NCBI GenBank assembly: GCA_033807695.1
Contig: CM066308.1
Span: forward strand, 3,038,001-3,102,000
Source of the DNA: Daedaleopsis sinensis
Lineage: Eukaryota > Basidiomycota > Agaricomycetes > Polyporales > Polyporaceae
Reading direction: 5' to 3'
DNA: 64,000 bases
The notes beneath the pieces were generated by a model. It had not been told where the DNA came from. It saw only the letters and a program-made list of their open reading frames with translations, and did not search any database. Shown here piece after piece: positions 9,639 to 20,154 of the stretch (the first letter of the stretch is position 1; each line of letters opens with the position of its first letter). A program made the translations under genes and the position numbers.

Positions 9639-12504
9639 AAGGAAGACGTTGAAGTATTGATAGAGACCAGATTGAAGAGGGATATATCCTCAGCCCCGCT
9701 TCCTTTTCCAGGTTTCAGTGAGACGTGCAAGATTATGTGCGAGAGACTTACATACCAAACAGATTAGCAGCGACGTTGTTAGTCCGATGGCATAGCATCG
9801 CTGTAAGTGTTCTGGCGTGATATCGAGCAGACTGAAGCAGCAGGCGAGCTACCACCCATTGGGCCGGACTAAGTACAAACATAGCTACAGTCAGCTTTGA
9901 TCAGGTATGGTGCGGGAGCAATATACACCACCATCGTCGACTGCCATAGCGGAACAAGGTCCAGTTGGTGTCGTCCGCTCGGTCGAACACAGTGGGCTGC
10001 AGCAAAGATGAGCACTGTACGCTGAGCGCCGGGCGCCGAGCGCCGAGCGTTGAACTTCGAACACAAAGAACGTTGCGAAGCCGAGCGTGGGAAATGTATT
10101 CGCTGACGTAATAAAGCCGAAAACCTCGAGGTCAACCGGCTTCTTCAACCTGACTTCAAGACCCGGCCTATGATATCTTACAGCCGCGGTACCATACTAT
10201 CCATGAATCCGGGAACAAAACAGCAACATCGGTGCGTGTGGACAACGGGAAAGTGTATGTAAAGTCAAGGATATGAGCAATGGCACAGATGTCGTCCTCG
10301 TCTACTCGATAGAGTTGCGCTCTCGACAGTGCACAAGTCATAAGACATTCGGCTGCGACCTCCATCACACGTTATTGAATACGTACGTGGGATATAATAT
10401 ATAGTGTTTGACGTTGTCTGACTTTTTACATACACCTCGCAACTTAGAGCATGCGATGGATTACTTGCGTGCCCGCTTGATGGCGAGTCTTCCACGACCT
10501 GTTGCATACGCTGGGTAAAGGAAATCACACGTTCTCGAAATGTGACTGCAACGCACGGTTTATAGCAGCTTCTCCTGAAACTGCTGCTGCGCGCGCGCGC
10601 CCCAATCGCTTGAGTTTCATATTCTTCCTTGACTGCAACGAAGAAGATGACCCCGCGAGGACCCCCGCCGTCTCTGGGCAACGCGTCCCGAACGTCTACA
10701 AACCAGGGTGGGCTAGCGTCCGACCGGGATTGCCACGAACGAGGTTAACGACTCACCGATAACGGGACCTCTCCTCCATCACGACCGAAGGCAACAGGGC
10801 CATATCCCGATAACGACGCGACAGTAACCGAAGCAAGCCCCCGCAAATTCGAGCCAGAAGGATCCGAAGCTCCTTCATCTGCGTTCATGGACGTGCTCGG
10901 CCCGTGTCCAAACAACCCGTGGGCTGCCGGTTGCCAGTATGCCATTGCACCAAAGCTCACGGATGTGCCCGACTGTAGATGCGTAGTGCGCTGGCCACAT
11001 CGGTGGCTCGAAGAATTAGGACCCGGCAGTGGACCAGACGGCACATACGATTGGACACCCGCATTCGGAACGGGGTATTGGTCTTCGCGATCACCGGGCA
11101 CAGATCTGTCGGAAGAACCGAGCTACGTTGCAGACTTAGCTAAAACGCTCTCGACTGTTCAAAAACAAGACCCACCGCCAAGTGACTGTGCGAGGATGCG
11201 CCGACGGTAAATCCGACGCGACCAGGTGCTCCCCATAAACCAGGTAGAGTCTCCTTCACACCAATCTCCCATTGAGGATACAATTGAAACATTCTAAGAT
11301 GGAACGACTCACCCCACTCACAGGCATCGCAGGATGTCCATGCGAAGGCAAGGACTCTTCGCAACCCCGAGCGGGCCTCGGAGCTACACTGTCGCCTATG
11401 TTGCTGTCCAGTGGGATACGTCGCCAGTCCGACAAGATGCTAAATGTCCAGGACGCAGGTCCACGATCGCAACGCCAGCTGATCGCCCGACAGCGAGCGC
11501 AAGGCATTCCATCTAGTCCATAGCACTGGGCAGGGTTTTTCGAGTGATTAGCGAAGGCACGCTTTCCAGGCCGGACCAGGATATGCAACACTTACAGTCA
11601 CCGAAGCTACCATGCAAGGGTAACAAGAAACCTTGCGATAGACCAGAGGGAGATCGAGTTGCAGCCCTAATTTCTCTCGTATTGAAGGAAGCTACGACAA
11701 CGACGTCTGAGAGGGCTACTATGGCGGGAGGAGATGGGATACACGCACCGTAGGGCGTCGAGACATGTTGAAGCGGTACGAGTAGGTTTTCGATCTCAAC
11801 AAGTGTGTCGCAGCGGAGCGTCGGTGCTGAAATGTATCGTTCCGGGTCCCTGAAGCTCGAATTCTTCTCCATATCCATAACCTAATCGAGTAAAATAATA
11901 GCAGTTTGCACGTCCGCCAAAGAAGCTCGTCTGGGATGAAAGGACGAGAAGTCCGCTCTATCTGCCAGCGCATCGGACGAGGTCTGGCCTAAGCAATCCT
12001 TTCAGGGTATATTACAATCGACCCTTGTATGGAAGGGCGGGGCGACGGGCAGCAATGTCCATCATTTCTGATAGCTGATTCCGAGTTTCACGAATTCCAG
12101 GGATAATGGCCAGCCGCAGCCCCACCTGCTCGGCACTGAAATACAAACCCTGAACTGTACATCGAACTTACGTTAGATCAACTTCTCTCCCGTTTCTCGC
12201 GGTTATAATGGACATTCTGTTCTGGGAGGTCGCCGCTCGGACTACTCCGTGCCTCATCGACCGGTCCCTGGACTGCCCACGGGCACGCGGGCACGAGGGG
12301 AGTACGAATGTACCGGTTTCCAGGATCACCTGTAGTTCGGAATAGTCCGTACAGTGCCGACTTCGAAGAACTACGGTTATAGTCGAACAGTCACCCAGAA
12401 TACAACAGTACGATATGTCAGGATCAAAGCGTAGATACATTGGCATGGGATCGTTGAATGAACGAATACGACTTATCATATGCGTCAAACTACCGAGATC
12501 GTCG
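9639..12504. other. unresolved region with scattered possible exons
   Basis: Several minus-strand frames have non-random composition: 10745-11101 is Ser/Gly/Pro-rich, and 11513-11878 contains a donor GTAAGTGTTG near its end. Others are 12168-12530 and 10265-10681. I could not assemble them in phase. A short GC motif repeat (GCGCCGAGC and variants) is at about 10024-10045. No domain is recognised. Confidence 0.25.
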
Positions 12505-13535
12505 TCAGCGCAAGCATTCAAGTGGTGCAAAGGTGTGCCTTACGATAAAGGGGGGGTACGGCTGCGACATATGCCAACCCGACACTGACCTGACCACAGG
12601 GAAAGTAGGGATTGGGTCGGTAGGATGAGTTCGGAAATGAACGACGAGAGTTTTCTCGTCACCGAAATGACGTTGAACACCAGCATATGCTTCGCCCGCT
12701 TCCATCCACCACTCATCCTGACTAAGGATGAACCCCCTCGCCTTGTACTTGGAGACAGCACGTCGGTCTCGCACGTTAAGCGGGACACTCTTGATTACAC
12801 CACGTCGGTCTAGTGTTGCATCGGGGAAGGCGCATGCAGCACCGTCTGGGGTGAGAAAATTCTTGACCAGCGACGACCAAAATCCGTGGAGTGGAGTTAA
12901 AGGACTGGTGTTCGGACTGCGAATCACGTCGACGGAGCGGTCGGTAGGTGTGCGGAAATGCTTCACGTCCTTGACGAGTCCAAAAGGTGGTTTCGCCGAT
13001 GAAGAGGTATGGTGCAGAGGGGGAGTGTGCGATACGAAGCAAAGGCCGGTGGGAGAAATGGCTGTTGCAACGAACGAGTCGAACATATGATCGGGGACGT
13101 AGATGTCGAGGTCTCGAGGCTGCCAGATTTCGGCCGAAAGAAAGAAACGAAGAGCGACAGACCCAGATATGACCGCGCCATGCTTTCTGAGCACGTTATC
13201 GAACGTGGTGATATCTTTGACGAAAGGCCTTATGGATTCCATGTACCTAAGGCGAAAGGCGACGGCGGAGGCTGAGTAGAATGCCCTAGATGTCCTGCGC
13301 CATTGTAACAACAGGCAAACACTACTGTTGTCCACAATGTTGAAGAGGACGTCCATCGGGAGACTAGCATTCGTCAGCGAGATTCAACATAATGATAATC
13401 ATAGACCGACATTATTGGGCCCTCCAGCTCGCTGGGAACAAACGTATCGCTGTCGGGACTTGGAGTGGGAGATAGCGAAGGTGGCGAGATGTCGTTGAAG
13501 GTGACGAGCGAAGCAAGCGCAGAAGGAGGCGTCAT
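12505..13535 (-). CDS. F-box-like protein with nucleotidyltransferase-like core (paralogue 1)
   Basis: Two minus-strand exons: 13535-13411 (Ser/Pro-rich N-terminus beginning MTPPSALASL) and 13363-12505, with a 47-nt intron. Splicing restores an F-box-like start: LPMDVLFNIVDN followed by LLLQWRRTSRAFYS. About 50 residues on comes a glycine motif and acidic pair (ISGSVALRFFL, then RDLDIYVP). This resembles the GS...DxD signature of the nucleotidyltransferase fold. Further shared blocks are a helix before a RRGVI-like motif and RHFGDEKTLVV. It is the only one of the four local paralogues with both acidic residues intact. The substrate is unknown; binding of a ubiquitin-ligase scaffold via the F-box is inference. 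The C-terminus may continue through a donor near 12587. Confidence 0.6.
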
Positions 13536-13971
13536 GGAGAGCAGATGGTAAACACGGACGAATGGGTGCAGGATATAACTCGTACTTGGGAGACGAGACG
13601 ATTGGGCAGCGTGAGGGTTCACCGCTGCACCCACCATGCATCGTTCCCTTGCATCCCAGGATCTCCTCAGGAGGTACCGATGCCCCTACACGAACAGTAC
13701 GTGTGACGCGTTGATCGGCGCTGGTATCGAACCTAAAGATCGAAACCGACTTGTCCCCCACGCTCCGGCAGTCATGGTTCTAGCTTCAGCTGCAAAAACA
13801 ACCTAGGACACATTGACATTATGCTATAATAATTCCAGGCATCCGCATGAGCTAAACGCAGACACTACTAGAACCCAAGACTGCGGGCTGCTCGGTTCGG
13901 CCTGTTCAATTTACGTTTCCGTCCAGAGACGTTCCAGAAATGTATATCCGTGCTTCGCGCTTGATGCACAT
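13536..13971. other. gap with no supported gene
   Basis: Minus-strand frames reaching 13761 are probably 5' flank of the gene at 12505-13535. Nothing else was recognised. Confidence 0.35.
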
Positions 13972-15034
13972 TCACGGGGTGGAAAAGCGCCTCCGCAGGG
14001 TCGCTGAAAAGGGGAGAGAAGGCGCAAGTTGCCGATCCGTGCAGGGTCGCTCGTGTCGGCGGAATGCGGAGGGAGAATGGGCCGGGAGCATGGTGATGGA
14101 AATGATGCCTCCCGTGAGGACCTCGTCTTCGAACGAGCAACCACCGTCACAGACGTTTGAATTCCACAGACGCCAAACCGGCATGTGGCCGAGGGGGGGC
14201 ATCGAGTGTTCCATGAGATAGTCGTATCCTTGCTGGAGAGGGTCGATGAGGTGGACAACTGACCCTCGGTCCCCGAAATAACGGCCTTGGTCAGGACAGA
14301 CGAAGAATTGCCGCATGCAAGGCAGAGCCCTCGACACCGAGGAAGAAGGCCCCGGCTGCGGTGGGGCGTAGTCGGTCCACATGGTTGGATATCCCGCAAA
14401 CGAAAAGTTCTGGTTGAGGAGTCGTTCAAGAGTCTCCGTCTCCAACGTCGACAAATTGGCCAGGGGGATGTCGGAAACTAGTCCACGCCGGTTCGACGTC
14501 AACGAAAAATAAGCAGAACCGAATGCGTGCTCGGTTACGAAGTTCATGAGTGCCGATGTCCACGAGCGACTGATGGGGGTGCATGGACTCATCGTCAACG
14601 ACTCGAAGATATGGATAGGATGTCCAGCGATACCCTGGAAAGTGGCCACGCGACGGAAACCGCGAAGATCGCTGTGGTGGCTTTCCGCCTCCTGGACGCC
14701 AACGAAGCGGATGCCAGAGGAAAAGATGGGACACTTCACGAGATGCTCGAGGAGGATGTCGAAGCCAAAGGTAGTTGTGTATACGTCCAATGAGCCGGCT
14801 TGGAAGGTAGTGTCTCGCAGGAAAAACGCCAATGCGGTATCACCCCCTATAACTGCCCGGCAATCCGTGACGAGTCGAAGGAGTAAATGTGGGCGTAGGA
14901 CGAATGTGGCCAACAGCTCGCATATCCCCCGCTTGTATCCAGAGAGAACATGCGAGTATGCCGCCCGGCAGGTCCATCTCCACGACGCCATGGTCTCTAT
15001 GTCCATTGCGTCGACCGTCAGCGACGCAATTTGA
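13972..15034 (-). CDS. F-box-like protein with nucleotidyltransferase-like core (paralogue 2)
   Basis: A minus-strand frame of 344 codons from the Met at 15006, extended in frame to about 15034 behind an acceptor (TTTCATAG). The leader NDQIASLTVDAMD matches the leader of paralogue 4. Family blocks in order: SWRWTCRAAYSHV (end of the F-box-like helix), AVIGGDTALAFFLRD, SLDVYTT, SALMNFVTEHAFGSA, NRRGLV, CPDQGRYFGDRGSVVHLIDPL and MPVWRLW. The first acid of the nucleotidyltransferase pair is Ser here (SLD), so catalysis is doubtful. Paralogue 1 lies downstream in the same orientation. A short first exon probably exists upstream of 15034 but was not found. Confidence 0.6.
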
Positions 15035-15755
15035 TCGTTGCGCCTATGAAACAGTTAGCATCAGGATGTCGAGACAAACGTCCGGTGCCGATATCTTCGC
15101 GTGAAACCGCCAACACACAGATCGACTGCGAATGCGAAGAGACCAGTGGATTGCGAGAGAGCTCGCACATGGAGACTTACAAGATGCAAAGCCACTCGGG
15201 TTGCACGCATGCATGTTTCATAACGGCAGGTCGCCGTACCGTGCTCAAGATTCGCTCCGTGCTGTAAGGGACCCGGCTTGCATCAGTTCTTGAGAGCCAG
15301 GGAACGAGACGACGCACTCGTGTACCGACATCGCGAATTCGGAGAACAAGGCGAAGAGTAAAAATCGAGAAGGAGTGCACGGCGCGGAGGAAAATGTGCG
15401 TTGGTTCGCAGCAGAATGAGAGACCAGGATGGTTGGAGTGGCCAACCGAGACAGAGAAGAGCGACGAGACCCCACGCTCGCAACAGGCTTCAGTCCATCC
15501 CTTGACAAAGCGACGTGATTAATTTTCGTCTGAAAGCGCAAAAAGGCGTCAGGAATTACTTTCGAAACCCATATTCGGCTAGTCGAGACCTCACAAGACG
15601 CGTGCCCTGCAGGAGCACTCAGGGTTACTAGTACTTCCCAGCGCAACGTCTGCTTCCCATCACTTCAGGAACTCCTTCGGTATCTTCGCGGGCTGCAGTC
15701 CATCGACGGGGACGACAAGGAATAGTTCAAACCCTCTTTAACACGCGCGACCCTA
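15035..15755. other. no supported gene; 5' region of kinase gene
   Basis: It probably contains the first exon(s) of the kinase gene, which begins somewhere before 15756, plus upstream sequence of paralogue 2. Frames here are short and none is convincing. Confidence 0.35.
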
Positions 15756-17199
15756 GATGACGTGAAACTCACCGAGGCCGCTAGAAAGTTCCCAGATGGT
15801 TTCAGTGAGAAAATCAAGTACCCTGAGAACGTGTTATATTTGAACCCCGAGAAGTCGAAGCACCGCCATGACCGCACAACAAGGTTACCCATGCTAAGGT
15901 TCGAGACGCGTGAGTGAAGAAGACGATGATCACATTCGAGAAGGAACTCAACATTGCGCGCAGTCCACTCCATCGACCCAGTCGGCTTCGGTAGGTTTGC
16001 CACAGTTTACCGCGTGGAAGCCGGCAGGGAGCACAACGTGTTCGCGATCAAGACGTTCCCAAATCGACCCGACGGTGAAGAGAGCTGCATGCACGAACAA
16101 TACATCTACAAATTGATTTCATCGGGGGCTGGCTATGGGAAAGAGTGAGCATCCAAGATTCGCTACAACGTGCAGGAGGAAACACGCGCACAGAGTATTT
16201 CTCGAAGTCGTTGCCGCAATCGGCGTGGATTGTCGACCTGGCATTGTACTACCATTCATCGCAGGGAGTCTCGGGCAGGTGCTCGCGCTCCCGGGTGTCG
16301 GTCGTCTTCACCGCGAGGATATAGTCAGCATAACAACACAGCTTAGCGCAGGAATTCGATGTGCGTACCTCTTATTCAGTCGATATCACATCGCACCCAA
16401 TCCGCACAGTCCTGCACAACCTGCAAATAATACATACAGACATCAAGCCAGACAATATAATGATCGCATCTATGCGATTCTCCCCGCCCGCGCATTCTTA
16501 CCACGACGATGATGTCGCGATGGAAAAGTCGAAGGCACTAACCGGTCAACGATCTATGACGCCACAATATACGCAGTGCGCCCGCCTGGAGAGCTGCAGG
16601 GTTTTCATCGTCGACCTCGCAGACGCAACCACCGAGGCGGCGCCGAAATACGGGATGATTGGGACTGACCGATATCGGGCCCCAGAAGTCACATTAGGTA
16701 CGAAGAGTATTCATCACGGCAGAACACCGAATGAAATCCTGTTTCGTGAACAGCACTCGGTTGGACGAATAAAGTAGACTGGTTCTCACTTGGCTGCGTC
16801 GTCGCCGAGTTGAGTCTGGGGGCGCCTCTATTTCCACGGACTTCGTCACCAGTCGCTCGTCTAGCAGCTATCGTCCAGGTCCTTGGAGAGCTACCGCTCG
16901 AACTGGTGGTCCCGACCGGGGAACGTTTCAAACCGTACATATTGCAGACGACATCCTCGACATTCACCATACGGGCTCCGCGAAGAAACGTAGGAGAGGC
17001 GGTAGAGATGCATAATATACACCGACTGAAAAGTCTACACGTAAGTGCCTTCAGGACACAGCAACGTACCGAGATGAACACACCTGCTCAGCTGCTGGTA
17101 GATGATCCAATGCTAATGCGCATTTGCACACGCCTCCTCCACATATCCCCGAGCAACCGTGGACCCGACACGAACCCTGCCTCCTTGCCTCGTATATGA
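15756..17199 (+). CDS. CMGC-type protein kinase, LAMMER/SRPK-like
   Basis: Serine/threonine (possibly dual-specificity) protein kinase. Exons in phase are ~15756-15910, 15965-16144, 16194-16360, 16410-16697 and 16775-17199, with introns of 54, 49, 49 and 77 nt. Motifs seen are the glycine loop VGFGRFATVYRV, the VAIK-type lysine (FAIKTF), a glutamate in the following helix, the catalytic loop IIHTDIKPDNIM, a metal-binding loop VDLADA in place of DFG, GTDRYRAPEV and VDWFSLGCVVAELSLG. HTDxKPDN and TxxYRAPEV are characteristic of the SRPK and LAMMER groups. The metal Asp is kept but Phe-Gly is Leu-Ala. About 40 residues unlike other kinases lie between the catalytic and DLA motifs. The first exon and start codon are unresolved; a GAT codon at 15756 is split by an upstream intron. 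Activity is likely from the residues kept, but the substrate is unknown. Confidence 0.75.
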
Positions 17200-17969
17200 T
17201 AACTAGGATTATTGGGACGAAATCGAACAGCTGGCATTAGATCTGATGTGGTGTTTAGGATATCACTGGACATACCGAGATACTGTGCCACACGGCGCAT
17301 GTCCCCATAGCCAACACGCCAGTGGATATCGAACGTGAACAAGGCCATCGTCTTCTTCGATGGCCTCGGAATGCGGCATGCGAGCGACATACTCGAGTGA
17401 AGTTCTTGCTCATATGATACCGAACATCGTTCTCGGCGGCGACGTCACAGGGCGGGAGAGTTCCTAGAGCAACAGCCGTACGCAACGAGGACTTCGACGG
17501 AAGGAAAAGATACGAGGATTCGGAAGAGTGGACCTGAGCGCAGCGTGTTGAGAGACGTAACGGTGCTTCGAACTCGAACAAAAACCTCAGCTGGGGACGT
17601 TCAACCAATTCATGCGCGTCACCATGCCACGCGACACCCATGCTGAGGACAAACAAAGCCAAACCGTATAACCACGCCAGCCGAATGAAAGCCAAAGTTC
17701 AAGCGGAGCTCACTTCCGTCCAAAACATGTCGCTGGGCTAGCAAGGGCTCCATCGCAACAACCGCAATTCCGAGTGAATATTTCACAGCACGAAGCACAT
17801 ATCGGTACACAGACATTATCGTAACAGGTCCGCCAGACCGGATGTATCTGCTTGCCCCAAAGAGCCGAAATGAACTAGTTCCACGCAGTGCCACCGTGAC
17901 GGCGTAGTGGTTCACGGTCCACATTCCTGAAACTCGCCTCTCCGAGAAGCGGGCTTGCAAGTGAGTCAC
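17200..17969 (-). CDS. hypothetical protein with hydrophobic N-terminal stretch, exons unresolved
   Basis: Three minus-strand frames (17619-17969, 17255-17695 and the end of 17088-17390) overlap in a way expected for a spliced gene. One has a signal-anchor-like run (IRLAWLYGLALFVLSMGVAW). The last has a well-formed segment (MALFTFDIHWRVGYGDMRRVAQYLGM) ending in a stop at about 17200. I could not fix the splice sites. The family is not recognised. It converges on the kinase gene, whose stop is at 17199. Confidence 0.3.
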
Positions 17970-18026
17970 TGGGAGAGTACAGGCACGACCACTCGCTCAT
18001 GTCTAAGAGGTCTGGACCGGAGAGTC

Positions 18027-18386
18027 CTACCGAGCAATCAAGGTGCGAAGTTCATTACGTCGACGTGTCACATCGCGTCGGTCAACGTTGGTTGATCCAG
18101 GTGCCTTTGTCGACCGCATCTTTCCCGATAGCCACAAGCACCGACGACGCATGACGGGAAGAGGCGATCCCGTCAAACTAACCTCTACCCGCCCAAACCT
18201 TCGACCCAAGTCGCACGACAATTCGGGAAAAACATTAAGTATGTGTAAATGGTATTGTCTTACGTATCCCTGACGGAAGTCCACGACACAGATTCGCACG
18301 AGTTGTTGTAACTGAAACTCGAAACGATACCCGGAACGATGGTTCATCGGGTCGAGAGCCAAGAGAAAGGGTATATGTTGGTTCAA
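18027..18386 (-). CDS. hypothetical protein or exon
   Basis: A minus-strand frame of 119 codons, with a hydrophobic start (HIPFLLALDPMN) and a basic end (DVTRRRNELRTLIAR). It may be the 5' part of the gene at 17200-17969. No recognised domain. Confidence 0.25.
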   Translation of the reverse strand: MNQHIPFLLALDPMNHRSGYRFEFQLQQLVRICVVDFRQGYVRQYHLHILNVFPELSCDLGRRFGRVEVSLTGSPLPVMRRRCLWLSGKMRSTKAPGSTNVDRRDVTRRRNELRTLIAR

Positions 18387-18545
18387 CGAACACGATCTGT
18401 GCGCCGCGCGGGACTCTGAGAGATCTCACTCCCCAAGGGTACGTACGTGTTCTACCTCTACTACAACCATTACTCACAACACCACCATAGTCGACCTTTC
18501 AATCGCCCGCCGCCAACTTCTTTCCACCATGCGAAACCCGGTCAC

Positions 18546-19757
18546 ATGGTAAGTTTCATACTCGCCTATGCACCCGACTACCATTCTCAAGTTCGACGCA
18601 GTCTAATCCCGGACGTCTGCCATAACCTGGTAGCATACATCCAGCTTGAAGAACTTCTACAGTGGCGAGCCACTTGCCGCGCACATTACATCTTTGTCGT
18701 CGACTACCTTCGAAACCGCCGTCGGTCTCTATTAAACCCATACACCACAGAGCACGACGTCTTCATGGAAACTCTCTTTCGACACCGGTCGCTCATCGGC
18801 GGCATGTTCGCACTTGCATTCATCCTTCTCGACCGTCCTGTTTCATTTAACATCCTCGAAGTCTATGCCCCCGACACCCTATACGCAGACGTGGTCCAGG
18901 CCATCGAGCCGTTGCTAGCGGGTCCTATCATACGCTATTCAGCCGTAGGAAACCCGGACGAGTGGGCTGGACGAGCCATTGCGGAATACACCCACTTCCG
19001 CTTGCGCTCAGGGCGCTCAATCGTCGTCCATCAGTCAACCACCTGGAGCGCCCTCCTTCCGATCTGCAGATCCCCATGCACACTACTGTTCAACTATGTA
19101 TCGCAGGCAGCCTTCGGGTGCGGTTATCCCAGGATGACAATGCAGAATATCGGACTCCTTGCAGACCTCGGCATGTCCCGTGCACTACCGTTCGAGATTG
19201 ACACGATGAACTCCCTTGCTATCCAAGGCTTCGCAATCTCGTGGTCTCCCACACAGCCAATCCAGTTGTATCGATCGCTCAAAGGCAGCATCTCACGCGA
19301 ATTACCCACAAATGCCATTGCGCCGTCCAGCACCGTCCGTGCAGCATGTTCTGCCTACCCTTTCCTCGAGCAGTGGGGCGTCCCTCCCAGTCCAGAACGC
19401 CTCCGACTCTCATCTACCCGCGCACCACGTCCGTGTTTTGCGCGAGAGGATATGTGTCCAAGACAATGTCGGTTCTTCGGCGATCATGCCTCTCTCGTCG
19501 ACTTCTTCGACCCATTGTCTGGCGATCCGGTGTTCCTCATGGACAACTGGATGACCCCTTATGGAACAATCGTTCTGTGGACTCTCCGATCGTCGTATTC
19601 ATGCGCTTTGAGACCTACGTGCGGACGGATCGATCCCGATAGGTTCCTGTTTCGTGGCGATGGCTATGTATACTTACCCGCCCTACCAGGCGTGAATAAG
19701 TTCGAACGCAAAGATCCGCGACACCACCCACCGCTGTACTTATATTTCTCGTGGTAG
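18546..19757 (+). CDS. F-box-like protein with nucleotidyltransferase-like core (paralogue 3)
   Basis: A single long plus-strand frame; the Met at 18546 (MVSFILAYAP) is the likely start because the F-box-like motif follows soon after. Family blocks: SLIPDVCHNLVAYIQLEELLQWRATCR, SLIGGMFALAFILLD, ILEVYAPD, LLFNYVSQAAFGCGYP, MQNIGLL, CPRQCRFFGDHASLVDFFDPL and IVLWTLRSSY, ending at 19757. It has about 400 residues without introns, longer than its paralogues mainly at the C-terminus. The acidic pair of the nucleotidyltransferase signature is replaced by ILE. It is the only plus-strand member of the local family of four. Confidence 0.65.
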   Translation: MVSFILAYAPDYHSQVRRSLIPDVCHNLVAYIQLEELLQWRATCRAHYIFVVDYLRNRRRSLLNPYTTEHDVFMETLFRHRSLIGGMFALAFILLDRPVSFNILEVYAPDTLYADVVQAIEPLLAGPIIRYSAVGNPDEWAGRAIAEYTHFRLRSGRSIVVHQSTTWSALLPICRSPCTLLFNYVSQAAFGCGYPRMTMQNIGLLADLGMSRALPFEIDTMNSLAIQGFAISWSPTQPIQLYRSLKGSISRELPTNAIAPSSTVRAACSAYPFLEQWGVPPSPERLRLSSTRAPRPCFAREDMCPRQCRFFGDHASLVDFFDPLSGDPVFLMDNWMTPYGTIVLWTLRSSYSCALRPTCGRIDPDRFLFRGDGYVYLPALPGVNKFERKDPRHHPPLYLYFSW

Positions 19758-20154
19758 CATCGCCTTATTAGGACAATAACAGTAGGGAATGCTACGCGAA
19801 TTGGTTCACTCGGTGTCGCGGCAGTAGCAGACGACGGTCAGACCTTCATCACATGTCGCACAAACGATTTCAGTAATAGATGCCTACGTTGATGTCTGCA
19901 TTGAACCGGCGCAAGAGCCAACTCCTGTCGGACATTCACCTCTGAGATTGTATATTAGACGGTAGCACTCGTCCCGGGAGTCCCACAAAACATGCGCCAA
20001 AAATGCTCATTAATATTCCACACGAGAATCGCTCGGGTCCCGGAACTCATCGTTACGTATCCTGGTCTCGTGCATACATTAGATAGTAAGGAAATAAGAT
20101 CAGAAGAGCTCGAGGAGCGACAAGAAGGGCTATGTCAAATATCGGCAGCATACG
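19758..20154. other. intergenic
   Basis: Plus-strand frames from 19992 onward continue antisense to paralogue 4 and look like its shadow. No motif was seen. Confidence 0.4.

Noticed and set aside
11256..11591. Apparent Zn2Cys6-like string (PCARCRAISWRC) on the minus strand
   Set aside because: The in-phase continuation from the upstream exon through the donor GTAAGTGTTG uses another frame over these bases, so the cysteines are probably a shadow.
14527..15034. Plus-strand frames antisense to paralogue 2
   Set aside because: Shadow of the minus-strand gene, which is supported by family motifs.
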